Positions 39,292 through 48,655 of a stretch of DNA of 49,658 nt are shown here, in pieces. Origin of the DNA: Clostridia bacterium (lineage in GTDB: Bacteria > Bacillota > Clostridia > Oscillospirales > CAG-272); assembly GCA_017938425.1 (NCBI GenBank), contig JAGBBQ010000032.1, positions 1-49,658 of the forward strand, read 5' to 3'. The position numbers were made by a program, and so were the translations under genes. The notes under the pieces were generated by a model. That model searched no databases. It saw nothing but the letters and a program-made list of their open reading frames with translations, and was not told the DNA's origin. Position 1 is the first letter of the stretch, and each line of letters begins with the position of its first letter.

Positions 39292-40686
39292 TCAGAGATC
39301 CTTTTTCAGATGTCCCTTTTTGTATTTTATAAACAGAACGATGACGATCGGTATATATACGGCATCGAGCAGTACATAGGAGATGGGATAGCAACGGTAG
39401 ATCGAGGTCAACGTCTTGGGAAGGAGCTTGCCGTAAACGAAGGTCATCCACACGGTGCGGAAGCCGAGCACGCCGCCAAGGTTGACCGACATCTGCAGCG
39501 TCGGATAGCCGAAGGCCTGAATGGTGGCGGCAAACGGCGTGGAATAGAGGAAGAAATAAAAGGCGAGATAATAGGTGGAGAGCTTGCCGCAGTATATGGA
39601 ATCGGGGTTCGTTCCCACGAAGGGGTAGAGCAGCTGCTCGGCAAAGATATTCATCAGAAGTCCGAGCGTGAAGGTGATCAAAAACAGCATAATGCCGCAA
39701 TAGATGAAGCTTTTTCTCACGCGCTCGGGCTTGCCCGCACCGAGATTCTGCCCGATGAAGGTCTGCGCGGCCACGTGGAAGGCGGCGTTGATCGAAAGAA
39801 CGATCTCCTGCAGCTGCGCGGCGGCGCTTTCACCCGCCACGGTCGGCGCGCCGTATTCGTTCAGCGCCGAGTAGATCAGAATGTTCGAGATGGAGAAGAG
39901 GGCGCTGCAGATGCCGTTCGGAAGCCCGTAGCGCAGGATCTTCAGAAAATATCCCCAGTCCATACGCAGGGTACGGAGCGAAATGTGGCAGGGCCCGTCC
40001 ATACGGAACAGCCGAAAAAGCGAGAGCCCCGCGCCGATGACCTGCGCCAGCACCGTCGCAAGCGCGACGGCTAAGATCTTAGAGGCAAAAAGCAGACAGA
40101 AGACGAGGTTCATCACCACGTTCAGACCGCCGGAGATGAGCATATAGTAAAGCGGGCGCTTGCTGTCTCCCGATACGCGCAGGATCGCGGAGCAGTAGTT
40201 GTAAAGAAGGATCGCAGGCATCCCCGCCATATTCACCACGGCGTAGAGCCACGCCTCCTCAAAGCATTCGGGCGGGCAATTCATCACCCCGAGGAGCGTT
40301 TTCATCAGAGGGATGCTGACGGCGGCGAGCAGGACGCCGATGAGAAGCGCGCTGAGGATCGAGGAGGAAACGGTCCGCCTTGCCTTGTCCTCCTCCTTTC
40401 CGCCAAGATAGCGCGCAAGCAGAACGCTCGTGCCGACCGATATGCCGATGGAGAGATTCTTGAACAGATGCAGAAGGGGGCCGGTGCAGCCGATGGAGGC
40501 GACCTCGTTGCCCACCGAGAAGAGGTTCACCATCGCCATATCCACGGCGTTGAAGAGGGTCTGCATCACATTCGCTAAGATGATGGGGATGACGAAGATC
40601 AGAATAGAGGAGCAGAGCGGGCCGTCCGTGATCCGGTCGGCTTTTTTTATTTGTTTTTCATTCCTGTCGGCCTTAACGGCGGTCAT
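39292..40686 (-). CDS. MATE family multidrug/metabolite exporter (fourth of four)
   Basis: 464 residues from the ATG at 40686 (GGGAGAAG before it). Twelve hydrophobic helices in two six-helix halves. The N-terminal signature is ILIFVIPIILANVMQTLFNAVDMAMVNLFSVGNEVASIG, and the second half starts near ILRYGLPNGICSALFSISN. MATE pumps export drugs or metabolites in exchange for sodium or protons. It is the most distant of the four tandem copies in the loop between the first helices. A 35-base gap separates it from the next copy upstream. Confidence 0.93.
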   Translation of the reverse strand: MTAVKADRNEKQIKKADRITDGPLCSSILIFVIPIILANVMQTLFNAVDMAMVNLFSVGNEVASIGCTGPLLHLFKNLSIGISVGTSVLLARYLGGKEEDKARRTVSSSILSALLIGVLLAAVSIPLMKTLLGVMNCPPECFEEAWLYAVVNMAGMPAILLYNYCSAILRVSGDSKRPLYYMLISGGLNVVMNLVFCLLFASKILAVALATVLAQVIGAGLSLFRLFRMDGPCHISLRTLRMDWGYFLKILRYGLPNGICSALFSISNILIYSALNEYGAPTVAGESAAAQLQEIVLSINAAFHVAAQTFIGQNLGAGKPERVRKSFIYCGIMLFLITFTLGLLMNIFAEQLLYPFVGTNPDSIYCGKLSTYYLAFYFFLYSTPFAATIQAFGYPTLQMSVNLGGVLGFRTVWMTFVYGKLLPKTLTSIYRCYPISYVLLDAVYIPIVIVLFIKYKKGHLKKDL

Positions 40687-40721
40687 TTTCTTCTCCCTTC
40701 TCGGATTTTGACTTTTTCCTT

Positions 40722-42137
40722 TCAGATCTTGTATTGATACCGATCGGTTTTTAACTGCCAAAACAGATAGGCGACGATCGGGGCGTAGACGAGGAAATTC
40801 ATAATATAGGTGATCGGATAGCAAAGATAGAGCATATCCAGCGTGGGATTCAACGGGTATAGGAGCTGCATCCAGAGTGTGCGCAGCCCCAGCACGGAGC
40901 AGACGTTGATCACCGTTTGCAGCGTGGGGTGGCCGAAGGCCTGGATCGTGGATGCCAGGGGGTTGACCGTGAGTATGTAAAAGAGCATCACGTATTTCAT
41001 ACGCACCGCGCCCTGCGCGATAGAGGCGGCGTCACCCGCAACGAAGATCGAGAGCAGCGGCTCGCGGAAGAGATAGATCGCGATCGCGAGCGTCGCGGTC
41101 GTTATAAGACCGGCGAAGAGGCAATACAGGAAGGAGCGATAGACGCGCTCCTTTTTTCTTGCGCCGAGGTTCTGCCCCACGAAGGTCAGCGCCGCGGTCT
41201 GAAAGGCACCGCCCGCCATACCGACGATAGATTCGTACTGAATGGCGGCGGTGTTGCCTGCGATGGCGGCAGGGCCGAAGGAATTGATCGCGGACTGCAC
41301 CTGTACGTTCGTCAGAGGGAAGAGCGCGTTGGTCAATGCGGTGGGAAAGCCGTAGAGAAGGATCTTTTTGAGTGCGGAGAGATCAAATTTCGTGTTCTTG
41401 ATATCCCAGCGGCAGACGCCCTCCGCCACCGTAAGGCGGCGAAGCGCAAGAAATGCGCCCACGGCCTGCGCGGTCAAGGTTGCCAGCGCCACGGCAATCA
41501 CCAAACGGTCAAAAATGAGACAGAACACGGTGTTCAGCACCACGTTGACCGCGCCCGAGATCAGCATATAATAGAGCGGCCTTCCGCTGTCACCCGAAAC
41601 GCGCAGAATGGCGGCGCCGTACTGATTCAGAAGCAAAAAGGGTGCGCCGAGAAAGTAGATGACCGAATAAAGCGTGGCATCGGCGAGGCACTCCTCGGGG
41701 CAGTTCATAAGCGCAAGCGTTCCCTCGCTGAAGAAGAAGCCGACGAGGGCGAGCAGCACGCCCATGCCCGCCGCGGCGATCACGGCGGTGGAGATCATGC
41801 GCCTTGCATTCCGATCGTCTCCCTGGCCGACGAGGCGGGCAAGCACGATATTCACGCCGCCACAGAGACCGACCGAGAAGTTCGTGAACAGAGAGATCAC
41901 GCTGCTCGTCGCGCCGACCGAGGCGATCTCGTTTCCCTTGGCAAACCAGGAAAGCACCATCATATCCGCCGCATTGAAGAGCGTGGCCACGATATTGGCA
42001 AGAAGGATCGGAAATGCAAACTGGAGCAGGGTAACGAAAAGCGGTCCGCTCGTCGGATCAAGGTCCGTGCGTTTTGAAAACAGACTTCGTTTTTTTCTTT
42101 GCGCACAGGATGTATCCTTGGGAATACTGTTTGACAT
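40722..42137 (-). CDS. MATE family exporter (third of four)
   Basis: 471 residues. The N-terminal tail ends RTDLDPTSGPLFVTLLQFAFPILLANIVATLFNAADMMVLSWFAKGNEIASVG. The second half begins ILLYGFPTALTNALFPLTNVQVQ. Twelve membrane helices. GQNLGARKKERVYR follows the seventh to eighth helix region as in other family members. AAAGGAAC precedes the ATG. The basic head (QRKKRSLFSKRTDLD) closely matches that of the copy at 43558, so these two are probably the most recent duplicates. Confidence 0.93.
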   Translation of the reverse strand: MSNSIPKDTSCAQRKKRSLFSKRTDLDPTSGPLFVTLLQFAFPILLANIVATLFNAADMMVLSWFAKGNEIASVGATSSVISLFTNFSVGLCGGVNIVLARLVGQGDDRNARRMISTAVIAAAGMGVLLALVGFFFSEGTLALMNCPEECLADATLYSVIYFLGAPFLLLNQYGAAILRVSGDSGRPLYYMLISGAVNVVLNTVFCLIFDRLVIAVALATLTAQAVGAFLALRRLTVAEGVCRWDIKNTKFDLSALKKILLYGFPTALTNALFPLTNVQVQSAINSFGPAAIAGNTAAIQYESIVGMAGGAFQTAALTFVGQNLGARKKERVYRSFLYCLFAGLITTATLAIAIYLFREPLLSIFVAGDAASIAQGAVRMKYVMLFYILTVNPLASTIQAFGHPTLQTVINVCSVLGLRTLWMQLLYPLNPTLDMLYLCYPITYIMNFLVYAPIVAYLFWQLKTDRYQYKI

Positions 42138-42165
42138 GTGGCGTTCCTTTCTTGCGTTTATTTTT

Positions 42166-43536
42166 TCAGATTTTTTCTTTATATTTTCCCTTGCGGTAGC
42201 GAAGGAGCAGAAAAACGACGGCGGCGGCGTTGACTGCGTGCGTCAATATGAGGGACACCGGGAAGCAGAGATAGAGATTTTCTACGGTGGCGGGGATCGT
42301 TTTACCGTAAACGAACTGCATCCATACCGTCCGAAGACCGAAAATACCTGCGAGGTTGATTGCCGTTTGCAGCTGCGGATATCCGAAGGCCTGGATCGTG
42401 GATCCGAAGATATTCATTGCGATCGGATAGCAGAGCAGAACATAGCGGATACGCACCAGCCCCGCTTCGATGGCGGCAGGATCATCGCCTGTGAAGATAG
42501 GGAGCAGCTGTCGGCCGAAAAAGAACACGGGAAGAACGATCGAAAGTGCCACGGCGGTCTCCATCGCCTGCACATAAAAGAAGGTGCGATATACACGCCG
42601 GGGCTTTTTTGCACCCAAGTTCTGCCCGATAAAGGTCGTTGCCGTTGATGCAAACGCGCCACAGGCGAAATTCACGATGCTTTCATATTGCGAGCAGGCC
42701 GTGTTGCCTGCGATCACTGCGGCACCGTGGGCGTTGATGCCGGTCTGCACCTGCAGATTGGAGATCGGGAAGAGCAGCTGCGTGATTGCCGCAGGCAGAC
42801 CGTACCGCAGCATATCCCCGAAGGTCGCCGGATCAAAGCGCATTTTTTTGATATCCAGATGGGCAACGCCTTCCGTTGAGGCAAGGCGGCGTATCGAAAG
42901 GAACGTGCCCAATGCGTTCGAGGCCAGTGTGGCGATTGCTACGGCAAGCACCTTCTGCGGAAGGATGAGACACAGAAGAATGTTCAAAACGAGATTGGCA
43001 GATCCGCCGGCCATCATATAATACATGGGATGTTCACTGTCTCCCGAAACGCGGAGTGCGGCGGCGTAGCTATATACGAGATAAAAGGGCATGCCGAGAA
43101 TGTAGATCGTGGCATAGAGCGTTGCATCTTCGAGGCACTCGGCAGGACAATCCATCCCGCGCAGGGCGAACGGAATGGTCAGTGCGCCCGCCAGGGCTAA
43201 AACAACGCCGAGAAGGATGCCTGTCAGAATTGAGGTGGAGAGCACGGTTTGCGCGCGCTCCCGATTGCCCTCGCCAAAGCATCGCGCAAGAATTACGGTA
43301 GCACCGACGCCAAGTCCGACGGAGGCGTTTAAAAACAAAGCGGTCAGCGCCGTGGTGGATCCAAGCGCAGCGACCTCGTTTCCCACGGCAAACCGCGCGA
43401 GCACTGCCATATCCACGGCATGGAAGAGAGCCGAGAGAACGTTGGAAATGATCAATGGAATGGTAAAAGCGATCATTGAGGAGAACAGCGGCCCCTCGGT
43501 CAGATTTGGATTTTTCTTTCGAGCAAAAGGATTCAT
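42166..43536 (-). CDS. MATE family exporter (second of four)
   Basis: 456 residues. It opens MNPFARKKNPNLTEGPLFSSMIAFTIPLIISNVLSALFHAVDMAVLARFAVGNEVAALG. It carries GQNLGAKKPRRVYRTFFYV and ends FLLLRYRKGKYKEKI. The head is shorter than in its neighbours. The substrate cannot be read. It sits 21 bases after the copy upstream and 28 bases before the next, with no terminator between, so all four are likely on one transcript. Confidence 0.93.
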   Translation of the reverse strand: MNPFARKKNPNLTEGPLFSSMIAFTIPLIISNVLSALFHAVDMAVLARFAVGNEVAALGSTTALTALFLNASVGLGVGATVILARCFGEGNRERAQTVLSTSILTGILLGVVLALAGALTIPFALRGMDCPAECLEDATLYATIYILGMPFYLVYSYAAALRVSGDSEHPMYYMMAGGSANLVLNILLCLILPQKVLAVAIATLASNALGTFLSIRRLASTEGVAHLDIKKMRFDPATFGDMLRYGLPAAITQLLFPISNLQVQTGINAHGAAVIAGNTACSQYESIVNFACGAFASTATTFIGQNLGAKKPRRVYRTFFYVQAMETAVALSIVLPVFFFGRQLLPIFTGDDPAAIEAGLVRIRYVLLCYPIAMNIFGSTIQAFGYPQLQTAINLAGIFGLRTVWMQFVYGKTIPATVENLYLCFPVSLILTHAVNAAAVVFLLLRYRKGKYKEKI

Positions 43537-43557
43537 ATCAAAGCACCTCGAAAAAAA

Positions 43558-44991
43558 TCAGATCTTTTTCTTGTATTTTCCCTTGCGGTAGCGAAGCAGA
43601 ATGACTACGATGCAGATCGCGTAGCAGCCCGTGGTAAATATGTAGGAGACGGGGAAGCTCGCCAGCACCATCGGGTAGGTCTCGGGTACGAGGTTACCGT
43701 ACACGAATTGCATCCAGAGCGTACGTACGCCGAGAATGCCCGCAATGTTGATCGCCGTTTGCAGTGTGGGATAGCCAAAGGCCTGGATGGCAGGTCCCAG
43801 CGGCGTATGCAATAGGCAGTAGGAGAAAAGCATGATCCGCATGCGCAGCATACCCGCCGCGATCGCCTCGGGATTCTGCCCCGCGAAAATAGGAAGCAGC
43901 TGCCTGCCGAAGGTACAAACGATGGCGGAGGTGCCGAAGATAAGACAGAATTCAAGGATCAGCACGTAGAAGAAGGTGCGGTATACGCGCTTCGGCTTCT
44001 TCGCACCGAGGTTTTGCCCCATGATTGTCAGCGCAGTGGCGGAAAGACCGACGTTGTAGGAGGCGACCATCTGCTCGTATTGCTGGCTTGCCGTGTTGCC
44101 CGCAACGAAGTTTGCGCCGTAGGAGTTGATGCCGGCCGCGATCTGCATATTTGCGATCGGGTAAAGGCAGGAGGTGATCGCGGTAGGCAGACCGAAGAGA
44201 ATGATGGTCTTGAAGGAGGAAAAATCGAAGCAGGTCTTCCGTATATCCCAGCGGCAAGCACCCTCCGCGCGGGAGAGGCGACGCAGGGCAAGGATCGCCG
44301 CGACGCCCTTGGAGAGGGCCGTGGCAAGCGCCACCGCCATCACCTTATTTTCCTTTAGGAGCAGGCAGAAGATGACGTTCAGCACGAGGTTCAAAACACC
44401 CGCGATCAGCATATAGTAGAGCGGTCTCTGGCTATCACCGCCGACACGGATGATCGCCGCGGCGTAGTGGTAGAGCAGAAGCAGGGGCATACCGATAAAG
44501 TAGACGGTGGCGTAAAGCGTTGCATGCTCGATGCACTCGGGCGGACAGTTGGTCGCTATCAGAAAGGGGCGTGAGATAAAGCTGCCTATGATGGCAATGA
44601 TGCCGCCGAGTCCGACACTCGCGATCAGGGCGGTGGAGATCACCTTTTGCGCTCTTTCCTTATTGCCTTCTCCGAACAGGCGGGCAAGCACGATGTTGAC
44701 ACCGACGCAAAGGCCGGTTGCCAGGTTCTCGAGCAGGTGCGTCAGCGACGAGGTCGTGCCCACAGAGGCAACCTCATAGCCCGTGGAGAACCACGAAAGC
44801 ACCATCAGATCCATGGCGTTGAAGAGCATGGAAACGAAGTTCGCAAGGATCAGGGGAAGCGCAAACAGAAGGATCGTTTTGAAGATCGGCCCGTTTGTCA
44901 GATCCAGATCTGTACGCCTGGCAAAAATGCTTCTGCGCTTTGCGAAAAAGCCGCGTCTTTGCGCCGTACCGACGGAGGGGTTTTTATTCAT
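43558..44991 (-). CDS. MATE family exporter (first of four)
   Basis: 477 residues. The head FAKRRSIFARRTDLDLTNGPIFKTILLFALPLILANFVSMLFNAMDLMVLSWFSTGYEVASVG leads into twelve helices. The central region has GQNLGAKKPKRVYRTFFYV, shared nearly word for word with the copy at 42166. It ends ILLRYRKGKYKKKI, almost identical to the end of that copy, which supports tandem duplication. It is the promoter-proximal gene of the row, about 85 bases after the promoter at 45077-45104. Confidence 0.93.
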   Translation of the reverse strand: MNKNPSVGTAQRRGFFAKRRSIFARRTDLDLTNGPIFKTILLFALPLILANFVSMLFNAMDLMVLSWFSTGYEVASVGTTSSLTHLLENLATGLCVGVNIVLARLFGEGNKERAQKVISTALIASVGLGGIIAIIGSFISRPFLIATNCPPECIEHATLYATVYFIGMPLLLLYHYAAAIIRVGGDSQRPLYYMLIAGVLNLVLNVIFCLLLKENKVMAVALATALSKGVAAILALRRLSRAEGACRWDIRKTCFDFSSFKTIILFGLPTAITSCLYPIANMQIAAGINSYGANFVAGNTASQQYEQMVASYNVGLSATALTIMGQNLGAKKPKRVYRTFFYVLILEFCLIFGTSAIVCTFGRQLLPIFAGQNPEAIAAGMLRMRIMLFSYCLLHTPLGPAIQAFGYPTLQTAINIAGILGVRTLWMQFVYGNLVPETYPMVLASFPVSYIFTTGCYAICIVVILLRYRKGKYKKKI

Positions 44992-45076
44992 ATACGAATC
45001 CTTCCTTTCGAGGTTGAGACCTTTTTATGCTCATTCTTTTCGCGCGCAGATGTCTAAAATAGTAGTGTTACCTTTA

Positions 45077-45104
45077 ATTTTAACATATCTTGAAAAAAAG
45101 TCAA
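45077..45104 (-). promoter_or_regulatory. Promoter of the MATE operon
   Basis: Minus strand TTGACT (45099-45104), a 16-bp spacer and TAAAAT (45077-45082). The -35 lies inside a 20-bp perfect palindrome (45095-45114). Confidence 0.6.
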
Positions 45105-45114
45105 TTGACTTTTT
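45095..45114. promoter_or_regulatory. Perfect 20-bp palindrome over the MATE -35 box (possible operator)
   Basis: AAAAAGTCAATTGACTTTTT reads the same on both strands. Its centre is on the -35 element, the place where a dimeric repressor of the TetR or MarR type would block RNA polymerase. Confidence 0.55.
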
Positions 45115-45208
45115 CAATGACTTTTCCCTTTTTTTCTTCTTTTTTTCGGGTATTTGTACAAAAATGAAATTTGTCCACCCGATTTGCCGTTTTTTTCAAA
45201 AAAAGCTC

Positions 45209-45237
45209 TTGTAATCACTTGAAATATTTAGTATAAT
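45209..45237 (+). promoter_or_regulatory. Promoter of the HD-domain gene
   Basis: TTGTAA (45209-45214), a 17-bp spacer and TATAAT (45232-45237). Confidence 0.75.
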
Positions 45238-45294
45238 ATGTATGATGGGGTAAAATGGATAAAAAATAATGAGAAAAGGAAAGGGAAGATAAGA

Positions 45295-45954
45295 ATGCAA
45301 ACGTTTGAAAGCATACGCAAGGATAAGGCCATTGCTACATATATCGAGGCGGCGGACCGATCGCTCTCCGCCATCGGCTTCACGGAGCATAGCTTCCCGC
45401 ACGCCCTGCGCGTCGCCGAGGTGGCGGCGAGCATATTGGCGGCCGTCGGCTACGACGAAAGAATGCAGGAGCTCGCGCGTATTGCGGGCTATATGCACGA
45501 TATCGGCAATCTCGTCAACCGCCAGCGGCATTCCGAGACCGGCGCCACGCTGGCCTTTACCCTGCTTTCGGCGCGCGGCTTCTCTCCCGATGAGATCGCG
45601 CCCATCGTCAGCGCCATCGGCAATCACGACGAGGGCTCGGGCTCTCCCGTCAGTCCCTTGGCGGCGGCTCTGATCCTTGCGGATAAGTCCGACGTGCGCC
45701 GCAGCCGCGTGCGCGACGGAAGCCTTGGGCATATCGCAACGGATATTCACGATCGCGTGAATTACTCTGCCACCGATGCGCGCCTCACGGTCAAGGACGG
45801 AGAGGTCACCCTCTCGCTCACGATCGATACTGCGATCAGCTCGGTGCTGGAATACTTTGAGATCTTCACGGAGCGCATGCTTCTTTGCCGCAAGGCGGCG
45901 ATGACGCTGGGGCTCAGATTTCGTTTGTTTGCCAACGGACAAGCGTTGTTTTGA
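45295..45954 (+). CDS. HD domain phosphohydrolase
   Basis: 219 residues from the ATG at 45295 (AAGGGAAG before it); an upstream start at 45238 would overlap the promoter. HD-superfamily residues are His in SFPHALRVAEVA, His-Asp in GYMHDIGNLV, His in RHSETGA, His in IGNHDEG and Asp in LILADKSDV. This is a full metal-binding set, so the enzyme is likely active. The C-terminal 60 residues (from DRVNYSATDARLTV) form a beta-strand tail. The substrate is unknown: nucleotide, phosphodiester or similar. The HAD phosphatase gene follows after 69 bases, so the two may share a transcript. Confidence 0.88.
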   Translation: MQTFESIRKDKAIATYIEAADRSLSAIGFTEHSFPHALRVAEVAASILAAVGYDERMQELARIAGYMHDIGNLVNRQRHSETGATLAFTLLSARGFSPDEIAPIVSAIGNHDEGSGSPVSPLAAALILADKSDVRRSRVRDGSLGHIATDIHDRVNYSATDARLTVKDGEVTLSLTIDTAISSVLEYFEIFTERMLLCRKAAMTLGLRFRLFANGQALF

Positions 45955-46023
45955 CAACGATTGTTTGCAAATATGTGTATTTTGACGTTTTTTTGTAAGA
46001 AAGGAATTGAAAAAAAGAAAAGA

Positions 46024-46815
46024 ATGGGAAAAATGACAATTGAACAGATCCGTGCAAAACGCGCCTTCATCTGCGATATGGACGGCGTGATCTATCATGG
46101 CAACCGCCTGATCCCCGGGGCAAAGGAATTCCTCGATTGGCTGTATAAAAACGGAAAGGATTTCCTCTTTCTGACCAACAGCTCCGAAAGATCGCCGAAG
46201 GAGCTGGCGCAGAAGCTTTCGCGCCTCGGCCTTGAGGTCAGCCCGGATCACTTCTATACGAGCGCTCTTGCGACGGCTTCCTTTATTGCAGGGCAGTGCC
46301 CGGGCGGCTCGGTCTACGCGATCGGCGAGCCGGGACTGACGAATGCGCTTTACGAGGCGGGGCTTTCGATGAATGATATCAACCCCGACTACGTGGTGCT
46401 GGGAGAGACGCGCAGCCTGAACTATGAGAAGATCGAGAAGGCGGTGCAGCTCGTGTTCGGCGGTGCAAAGCTGATCGGCACGAATACCGATCTGACCGGT
46501 CCCTCCGAGAAGGGCATCATCCCCGCCTGCCGCGCACTGATGGCACCGATCGAGCTGACCACGGGCAAGCAGGCCTACTACGTCGGTAAGCCGAACCCCC
46601 TTATTATGCGCCACGCAAAGAATAAGCTCGGCTATCACCGCGCCGAGGTCGCCATCATCGGCGACCGTATGGATACGGACATCGTGGCGGGCGCGGAGAG
46701 CGAGATCGATACCGTTCTGGTGCTCTCGGGCGTGACGGACATTGAAACGATGAATAAGTTCGCCTATGGGCCGAGCATCGTGCTTTCGGACGTCGGCGAG
46801 ATCGCTCGGGACTAA
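46024..46815 (+). CDS. HAD-IIA family phosphatase (NagD-like)
   Basis: 263 residues if the ATG at 46024 is used; the in-frame ATG at 46033 is equally possible, since both have only an A-rich purine stretch before them. Motif I is CDMDGVIYHGN (nucleophile and acid aspartates) and motif II is FLTNSSERSP. The cap follows at 90-170. Motif III/IV is YVGKPNPLIM, then IGDRMDTDIVAGAE. This class dephosphorylates small phosphates such as p-nitrophenyl phosphate, nucleotides or sugar phosphates. The sequence TNTDLTGPSEKGIIPACRAL and the GKPNP element are typical of NagD. It sits between an HD hydrolase and a phosphate transporter. Confidence 0.92.
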   Translation: MGKMTIEQIRAKRAFICDMDGVIYHGNRLIPGAKEFLDWLYKNGKDFLFLTNSSERSPKELAQKLSRLGLEVSPDHFYTSALATASFIAGQCPGGSVYAIGEPGLTNALYEAGLSMNDINPDYVVLGETRSLNYEKIEKAVQLVFGGAKLIGTNTDLTGPSEKGIIPACRALMAPIELTTGKQAYYVGKPNPLIMRHAKNKLGYHRAEVAIIGDRMDTDIVAGAESEIDTVLVLSGVTDIETMNKFAYGPSIVLSDVGEIARD

Positions 46816-46846
46816 TTCATTTTCGGTAAAAAGAAAGGAAGAAAAA

Positions 46847-48595
46847 ATGGATATTCTTGCTTTGATCTGCGGCCTGGCTCTGTTCCTTTACGGTATGGAT
46901 TCTATGGGCAATGCGCTGAAGAAGAGCGCGGGCTCGGGCCTGAAGGCTACTCTCGGTAAAATGACCGCCAGCCCCTGGCGCGGCTTCGCGCTCGGTCTTG
47001 GTGTGACGGCGATCATTCAGTCCTCCTCCGCGACGACGGTCATGGTCGTCGGCTTCGTTAACTCGGGAACGATGACGCTCTTGCAGGCGATCAGCGTGAT
47101 TATGGGCGCGAACGTCGGTACGGCGGTCACCGCGTGGATCACCGGTCTTTCGGGCATCGGTGAGGGCGGCGCCGCAGCGGTTGCCGCGCTGAAATGGCTG
47201 AAGCCCTCCTCCTGGATGCCGCTCGTGGCACTTGCGGGCGTCGCGCTGATCATGTTCGCAAAGCGCAGCCGCAGGAAGGATATCGGTACGATCCTGATCG
47301 GCTTCTCGATTTTGATGGTCGGTATGGATATGATGGGAGATGCCGTCGGCGGTCTGAAGGACAGCGAGGCCTTCCAATCGATCCTCACGATGTTCAACAA
47401 TCCGATCCTCGGCGTGCTGGCGGGTCTTGTGCTGACGGCGATCGTCCAGTCCTCCTCCGCCTCGATCGGTATTCTGCAGTCGCTTTCCACCACCGGCGCG
47501 ATCACCTACGGCGCCGCGATCCCGATCATCCTCGGTCAGAACATCGGTACCTGCGTGACGGCGATGCTCTCTGCCATCAGCGCCAATAAGAACGGTAAGC
47601 GTGCCGCCGTGGCGCATCTGTACTTCAACGTGATCGGCGTGGTGTTCTGGCTCTCCGCCTTCTATCTTGTCGATCTGTTTGCCAACTTCGCGTTCGTGGA
47701 CAGCACCATCAATATGTGGGGCATTGCCGCGGTGCATACGATCTTCAAGCTCCTGGCGGTCGGCCTTCTGTTCCCCTTCTCGAAGTATCTTGAAAAGCTT
47801 GCCACCCTGACCGTCAAGGATAAGGCGGATGACGATGCGCCCTCCAAGCTTCTCGACCCCCGTCTCATCGCCACACCCGCGATCGCCGTACAGCGCGCGA
47901 CCGAGGTGACCGCGACGATGGCGGGCATCGCCTGCACCGCGCTGCGCAAGTCGATTCGTCTGATCACCGTGTACGATGCGGATGAGGCGGATCTTGTGCG
48001 CGATCTGGAAAACAAGGCGGATATGTACGAGGACGAGCTTGGCTCTTATCTTGTGAAGATCAGCGCAGCGGATCTGACCGTTGCGGATAACCATCAGCTG
48101 ACGAAGCTTTTGCATATCATCGGAGATTTTGAGCGTATTTCCGACCATGCGGTGAATATCGTTGAGTCCGCAGAGGAGATCCGCTCGAAGAAGCTTGCCT
48201 TCTCGCAGGAGGCGCAGCGCGAGCTTGCGGTGATGACCGCGGCGATCGGCGAGATCCTGGATATCAGCGAGCGTGCCTTCTGTGAAAACGATCTCTCCCT
48301 GGCGTCGAGGATCGAGCCTCTCGAGCAGGTCGTGGATTCGCTGAAGGATCAGATCAAGGCCAACCATATCAGACGCCTGCAGAAGAGCGAATGCTCCATC
48401 GAGCACGGCTTCGTGCTTTCGGACCTTCTCAACAACTTCGAGCGTGTTTCGGACCACTGCTCCAACGTCGGCGGCTGCATCATCGAGCTTGCCCACGATG
48501 CGCTCGATCTGCATAAATACCTCTCTGAGGTCAAGGCGGAGGATGCTGCTTTCAAGAGCGATTACGATGCCTTCGCGAAAAAGTACGCTTTGTAA
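46847..48595 (+). CDS. Na/Pi cotransporter family protein with PhoU-like C-terminal domain
   Basis: 582 residues from the ATG at 46847 (AAAGGAAG before it). The membrane part (1-310) has the two inverted QSSSA repeats, IIQSSSATTVMVVGF and IVQSSSASIGILQSL, each followed by a glycine-rich GANVGTAVTAW- or GQNIGTCVTAM-like segment, the hallmark of the NptA/PNaS family. Residues 370-570 form two three-helix bundles of the PhoU type (LENKADMYEDELGSYLVKIS and LLHIIGDFERISDHAVNIVE), probably a regulatory or metal-binding part. It should carry inorganic phosphate with sodium. It follows the HAD phosphatase by 31 bases, so phosphate release and transport are linked. Confidence 0.94.
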   Translation: MDILALICGLALFLYGMDSMGNALKKSAGSGLKATLGKMTASPWRGFALGLGVTAIIQSSSATTVMVVGFVNSGTMTLLQAISVIMGANVGTAVTAWITGLSGIGEGGAAAVAALKWLKPSSWMPLVALAGVALIMFAKRSRRKDIGTILIGFSILMVGMDMMGDAVGGLKDSEAFQSILTMFNNPILGVLAGLVLTAIVQSSSASIGILQSLSTTGAITYGAAIPIILGQNIGTCVTAMLSAISANKNGKRAAVAHLYFNVIGVVFWLSAFYLVDLFANFAFVDSTINMWGIAAVHTIFKLLAVGLLFPFSKYLEKLATLTVKDKADDDAPSKLLDPRLIATPAIAVQRATEVTATMAGIACTALRKSIRLITVYDADEADLVRDLENKADMYEDELGSYLVKISAADLTVADNHQLTKLLHIIGDFERISDHAVNIVESAEEIRSKKLAFSQEAQRELAVMTAAIGEILDISERAFCENDLSLASRIEPLEQVVDSLKDQIKANHIRRLQKSECSIEHGFVLSDLLNNFERVSDHCSNVGGCIIELAHDALDLHKYLSEVKAEDAAFKSDYDAFAKKYAL

Positions 48596-48604
48596 TTTCA
48601 GAAA

Positions 48605-48638
48605 GAAAGCGGTGCGATCTCTCGGTCGCACCGCTTTC
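48605..48638 (+). other. Strong hairpin after the Na/Pi transporter gene
   Basis: GAAAGCGGTGCGA pairs with TCGCACCGCTTTC (13 bp) around an eight-base loop. The next bases are CTATAGGG, with no T run, so it may be a weak terminator or a 3'-end stabiliser. Confidence 0.55.
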
Positions 48639-48655
48639 CTATAGGGGGAGAAACG

